Assembly: GCA_002729295.1 (NCBI GenBank)
Contig: PBTU01000165.1
Coordinates: forward strand, 1 to 8,699
Direction of reading: 5' to 3'
Source: Verrucomicrobiales bacterium
Lineage (GTDB): Bacteria > Verrucomicrobiota > Verrucomicrobiia > Verrucomicrobiales > Akkermansiaceae
Length of the DNA: 8,699 nucleotides
Position numbers and translations under genes: made by a program. The notes beneath the pieces were generated by a model. It saw only the letters and a program-made list of their open reading frames with translations, was not told the DNA's origin and searched no databases. Below are positions 7,010 to 8,699 of the stretch, one piece after another. Within the stretch, counting starts at the first letter, position 1. Each line of letters starts with the position of its first letter.

Positions 7010-8123
7010 ACACATTAAAGCGAAATTCGATGACGTCGCCGTCTCTGACGACGTAGTCTTTGCCTTCGATGCGGAGCTTGCCGGCGTCGCGGCAGGCCGC
7101 TTTGGAGCCGAGTTCGACGAAGTCGTCGTAGAGGATGACCTCGGCGGCGATGAAGCCGCGTTCGAAGTCGCCGTGAATGATGCCGGCGGCGGCGGGGGCT
7201 TTGTCGCCCTCGGTGATAGTCCAGGCGCGGGTTTCCATTTCACCGGTGGTGATGTAGGTGCGCAGTCCGAGGAGGTGATAGACCGCTTTGATGAGGTCGG
7301 AAACGCCGGAATCGCTCACGCCCATGTCGCCGAGGAACTCGGTGGCTTCCTCGGGCGAGAGCTCGACGAGTTCTTCTTCGATCTGAGCCGAGATGACGAT
7401 GATCTCCGCGCCGTGGGACTCAGCGGCGTAGCCTTTTACCTTGGAGACGAGCGGATGGGAATCGGGATCGGCCACAGCTCCGGCGAGTTCGCTTTCGTTG
7501 ACGTTGCAGGCGAAGATGGTGCGCTTTGAGGAGAGGAGGAAAAATTCCTTGAGGAGGAGGGTTTCGTCGTCGTTGAGGTCAGCAGTGAGGGCGGGCTTTC
7601 CTTCGTTGAGGTGGGGAAGGAGCTTGTCGATGAGTTCGACTTCGGTCTTGGATTCCTTGTCGCCGCTGCGGGCCTTTTTTTCGCGTGACTGGCGGCGCTT
7701 ATCGAGGGCTGCGATGTCTGCGAGGATGAGTTCGGAGTTGATGATCTCAATATCGCGGGTGGGATCGACGGATCCCAATTCGTGAATGATGTCGTCGTTT
7801 TCGAAGCAACGAACGACTTGCACTATGGCATCGACTTCACGGATGGTGGCGAGGAATTTGTTGCCGAGTCCGGCGCCTTCGGAGGCTCCTTCGACAAGAC
7901 CGGCGATATCGACGAACTCGATGGCGGTGGGGATGACCTTGGTGGAATTCGAGATTTTCGAGAGGGTGTCGAGTCGCTCGTCCGGCACGGTGACCATGCC
8001 CACATTGGGGTCGATGGTGCAGAAGGGGTAGTTGGCGGCCTCCGCGTTTCGGGTGCGGGTGAGGGCGTTGAAGAGGGTGGATTTCCCTACATTGGGCATT
8101 CCGACGATTCCGGCTTTGAGCAT
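7008..8123 (-). CDS. ychF: Redox-regulated ATPase/GTPase YchF
   Basis: This 371-residue protein is the universally conserved YchF/OLA1 P-loop NTPase, a cytosolic ribosome-associated protein linked in E. coli and humans to oxidative-stress responses. Visible motifs are the P-loop GMPNVGKS (8-15) and the G3 motif DIAG (72-75). At the G4 position NVNE (207-210) replaces the usual NKxD, the change associated with ATP preference in this family. A TGS domain covers about 285-371 and ends in the family hallmark DGDVIEFRFNV. Length matches E. coli YchF (363). The frame is open to an ATG at 8168, but the ATG at 8123 starts exactly at the conserved MLKAGIVGMPNVGKS and is preferred. No Shine-Dalgarno sequence is seen. 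It is probably the first gene of a unit with the two protease genes and diverges from the methyltransferase gene. Confidence 0.97.
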   Translation of the reverse strand: MLKAGIVGMPNVGKSTLFNALTRTRNAEAANYPFCTIDPNVGMVTVPDERLDTLSKISNSTKVIPTAIEFVDIAGLVEGASEGAGLGNKFLATIREVDAIVQVVRCFENDDIIHELGSVDPTRDIEIINSELILADIAALDKRRQSREKKARSGDKESKTEVELIDKLLPHLNEGKPALTADLNDDETLLLKEFFLLSSKRTIFACNVNESELAGAVADPDSHPLVSKVKGYAAESHGAEIIVISAQIEEELVELSPEEATEFLGDMGVSDSGVSDLIKAVYHLLGLRTYITTGEMETRAWTITEGDKAPAAAGIIHGDFERGFIAAEVILYDDFVELGSKAACRDAGKLRIEGKDYVVRDGDVIEFRFNV

Positions 8124-8372
8124 TGCGGATCGGAGGTAGCGCAGGATGGGGAGTGTGAAAACCCCCAAGTCGCCTGAAAGCGAAAATAGTTACTCCGAAT
8201 CCCCAGATGAGGAAAGGATGCCGGTCTTCATTTCCTTGAGATCCTTGGGGCGGACTTGTTGTCGCTTTGGGGATGATAAGGGAGAGGCTGCGGTGCGATG
8301 AATGATCAGGGAGGCTGAACGAGATGCAGGCTTATTCTCGACAATGAGGAAAGTTGGGGTTGAGTGCTGGCA
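8124..8372. promoter_or_regulatory. Divergent intergenic region between ychF and the methyltransferase gene
   Basis: These 249 bases must contain the promoters for ychF (leftward) and probably for the methyltransferase (rightward), judged from gene orientation alone. No convincing -35/-10 pair was found for either direction. The plus strand has a plausible -10-like GACAAT at 8340-8345 without a good -35. CCCCAAG/CTTGGGG-type segments recur (near 8163, 8236 and 8262) and could pair, but no clear hairpin-plus-T-run is seen. Confidence 0.35.
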
Positions 8373-8699
8373 ATGAGCGAGGTTTATGAATCGGAGCGAT
8401 ATGTCGGAGAGTATCTGCTTTTTCACTTTGGAAGCGCGGCGGAAATCCTGCCCTGGCCCAGAGGTCCGGCAGAAGCGCTGGATTTTCCGGTGCGAACTGT
8501 GGGGCATTTTTCTGAAGAGCGGGTGAAGCGGGCTCTGGACGTGGGTTGTGCGGTGGGGCGTTCGACTTTGGAGATGTCGCGGAGTGCGGATGAAGTAATT
8601 GGGATCGATTTTTCCAAGGCGTTTGTTGCGACGGCTGAGAAAGTTCGGAAGGGTGAGAGGGTTCGCTACGAGCGATTGGAAGAGGCGGGGGATGTGACT
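8373..8699 (+). CDS. OvoA C-terminal-type methyltransferase (putative 4-mercaptohistidine N1-methyltransferase), partial
   Basis: The first 109 residues of a SAM-dependent methyltransferase are visible; the gene runs off the window end. The N-terminus (YESERYVGEYLLFHFGS, then LPWPRGPAEALDFPVR) and the SAM-binding motif I (ALDVGCAVGRSTLEMSR, residues 57-73), followed by the motif II acidic residue in VIGIDFS, match the C-terminal domain of ovothiol synthase OvoA as I recall that family. That domain methylates N1 (pi) of 4-mercaptohistidine to give ovothiol A in the cytosol. Here the domain stands alone: a TGA at 8361-8363 is in frame 9 bases before the ATG, so no OvoA sulfoxide-synthase domain is fused upstream. 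A GTG at 8364 is an alternative start. No Shine-Dalgarno motif is obvious. The class I methyltransferase fold is near certain; the exact substrate is inferred. Confidence 0.85.
   Translation, partial: MSEVYESERYVGEYLLFHFGSAAEILPWPRGPAEALDFPVRTVGHFSEERVKRALDVGCAVGRSTLEMSRSADEVIGIDFSKAFVATAEKVRKGERVRYERLEEAGDVT

Noticed and set aside
6947..7243. N-terminal extension of the htrA frame by 99 residues
   Set aside because: The extension is Ser/Thr/Pro-rich, overlaps the 3' end of ychF in another frame, and would bury the clear signal peptide that starts at the ATG at 6946.
8124..8168. Fifteen extra residues at the YchF N-terminus
   Set aside because: The conserved YchF family begins at MLKAGIVGMPNVGKS, which matches the ATG at 8123.
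7782..8177. Plus-strand open frame of 131 codons opposite ychF
   Set aside because: The Gly/Asp/Glu-rich translation is explained by antisense reading of ychF codons.
8190..8617. Minus-strand open frames of 105 and 64 codons near the right end
   Set aside because: They overlap the convincing plus-strand methyltransferase gene and the divergent spacer, and their translations show no family features.

Overview
The window looks like bacterial chromosome of moderately high GC. The best guess is a member of the Verrucomicrobiota, and this is an inference. It rests on a type-B succinate dehydrogenase with a single fused cytochrome b subunit, two tandem Deg9-like secreted protease genes, a free-standing ovothiol-type methyltransferase, and start codons that lack Shine-Dalgarno sequences. 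No tRNA, rRNA, CRISPR array, insertion sequence or phage gene was seen.

Layout: six complete genes lie on the minus strand and one partial gene on the plus strand. Positions 1-215 are an unresolved stretch downstream of sdhB. The operon sdhC (3650-2964), sdhA (2951-981), sdhB (977-216) is read right to left with gaps of 12 and 3 bases. It encodes a complete membrane-bound succinate:quinone oxidoreductase that links the TCA cycle to the quinone pool. A 332-base gap (3651-3982) carries the probable sdh upstream region and two hairpins. Further right on the minus strand are ychF (8123-7008), an intact HtrA/Deg-type serine protease (6946-5468) and a paralogue of that protease (5440-3983). The gaps between them are 61 and 27 bases, so co-transcription is possible. 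Diverging from ychF across 249 bases is the start of a plus-strand gene (8373 to the window end) that resembles the C-terminal methyltransferase domain of ovothiol synthase OvoA.

The sdh operon and ychF are ordinary housekeeping genes. The most unusual part is the protease pair. The upstream protein has the full His-Asp-Ser triad. The downstream paralogue has Ala for His and Asn for Asp, keeps the Ser, and retains the signal peptide, PDZ domain and Deg9-like C-terminal domain. It therefore looks like a secreted pseudoprotease encoded next to its active partner. The second unusual item is the methyltransferase, which is normally the tail of a fusion enzyme but here begins as an independent gene.
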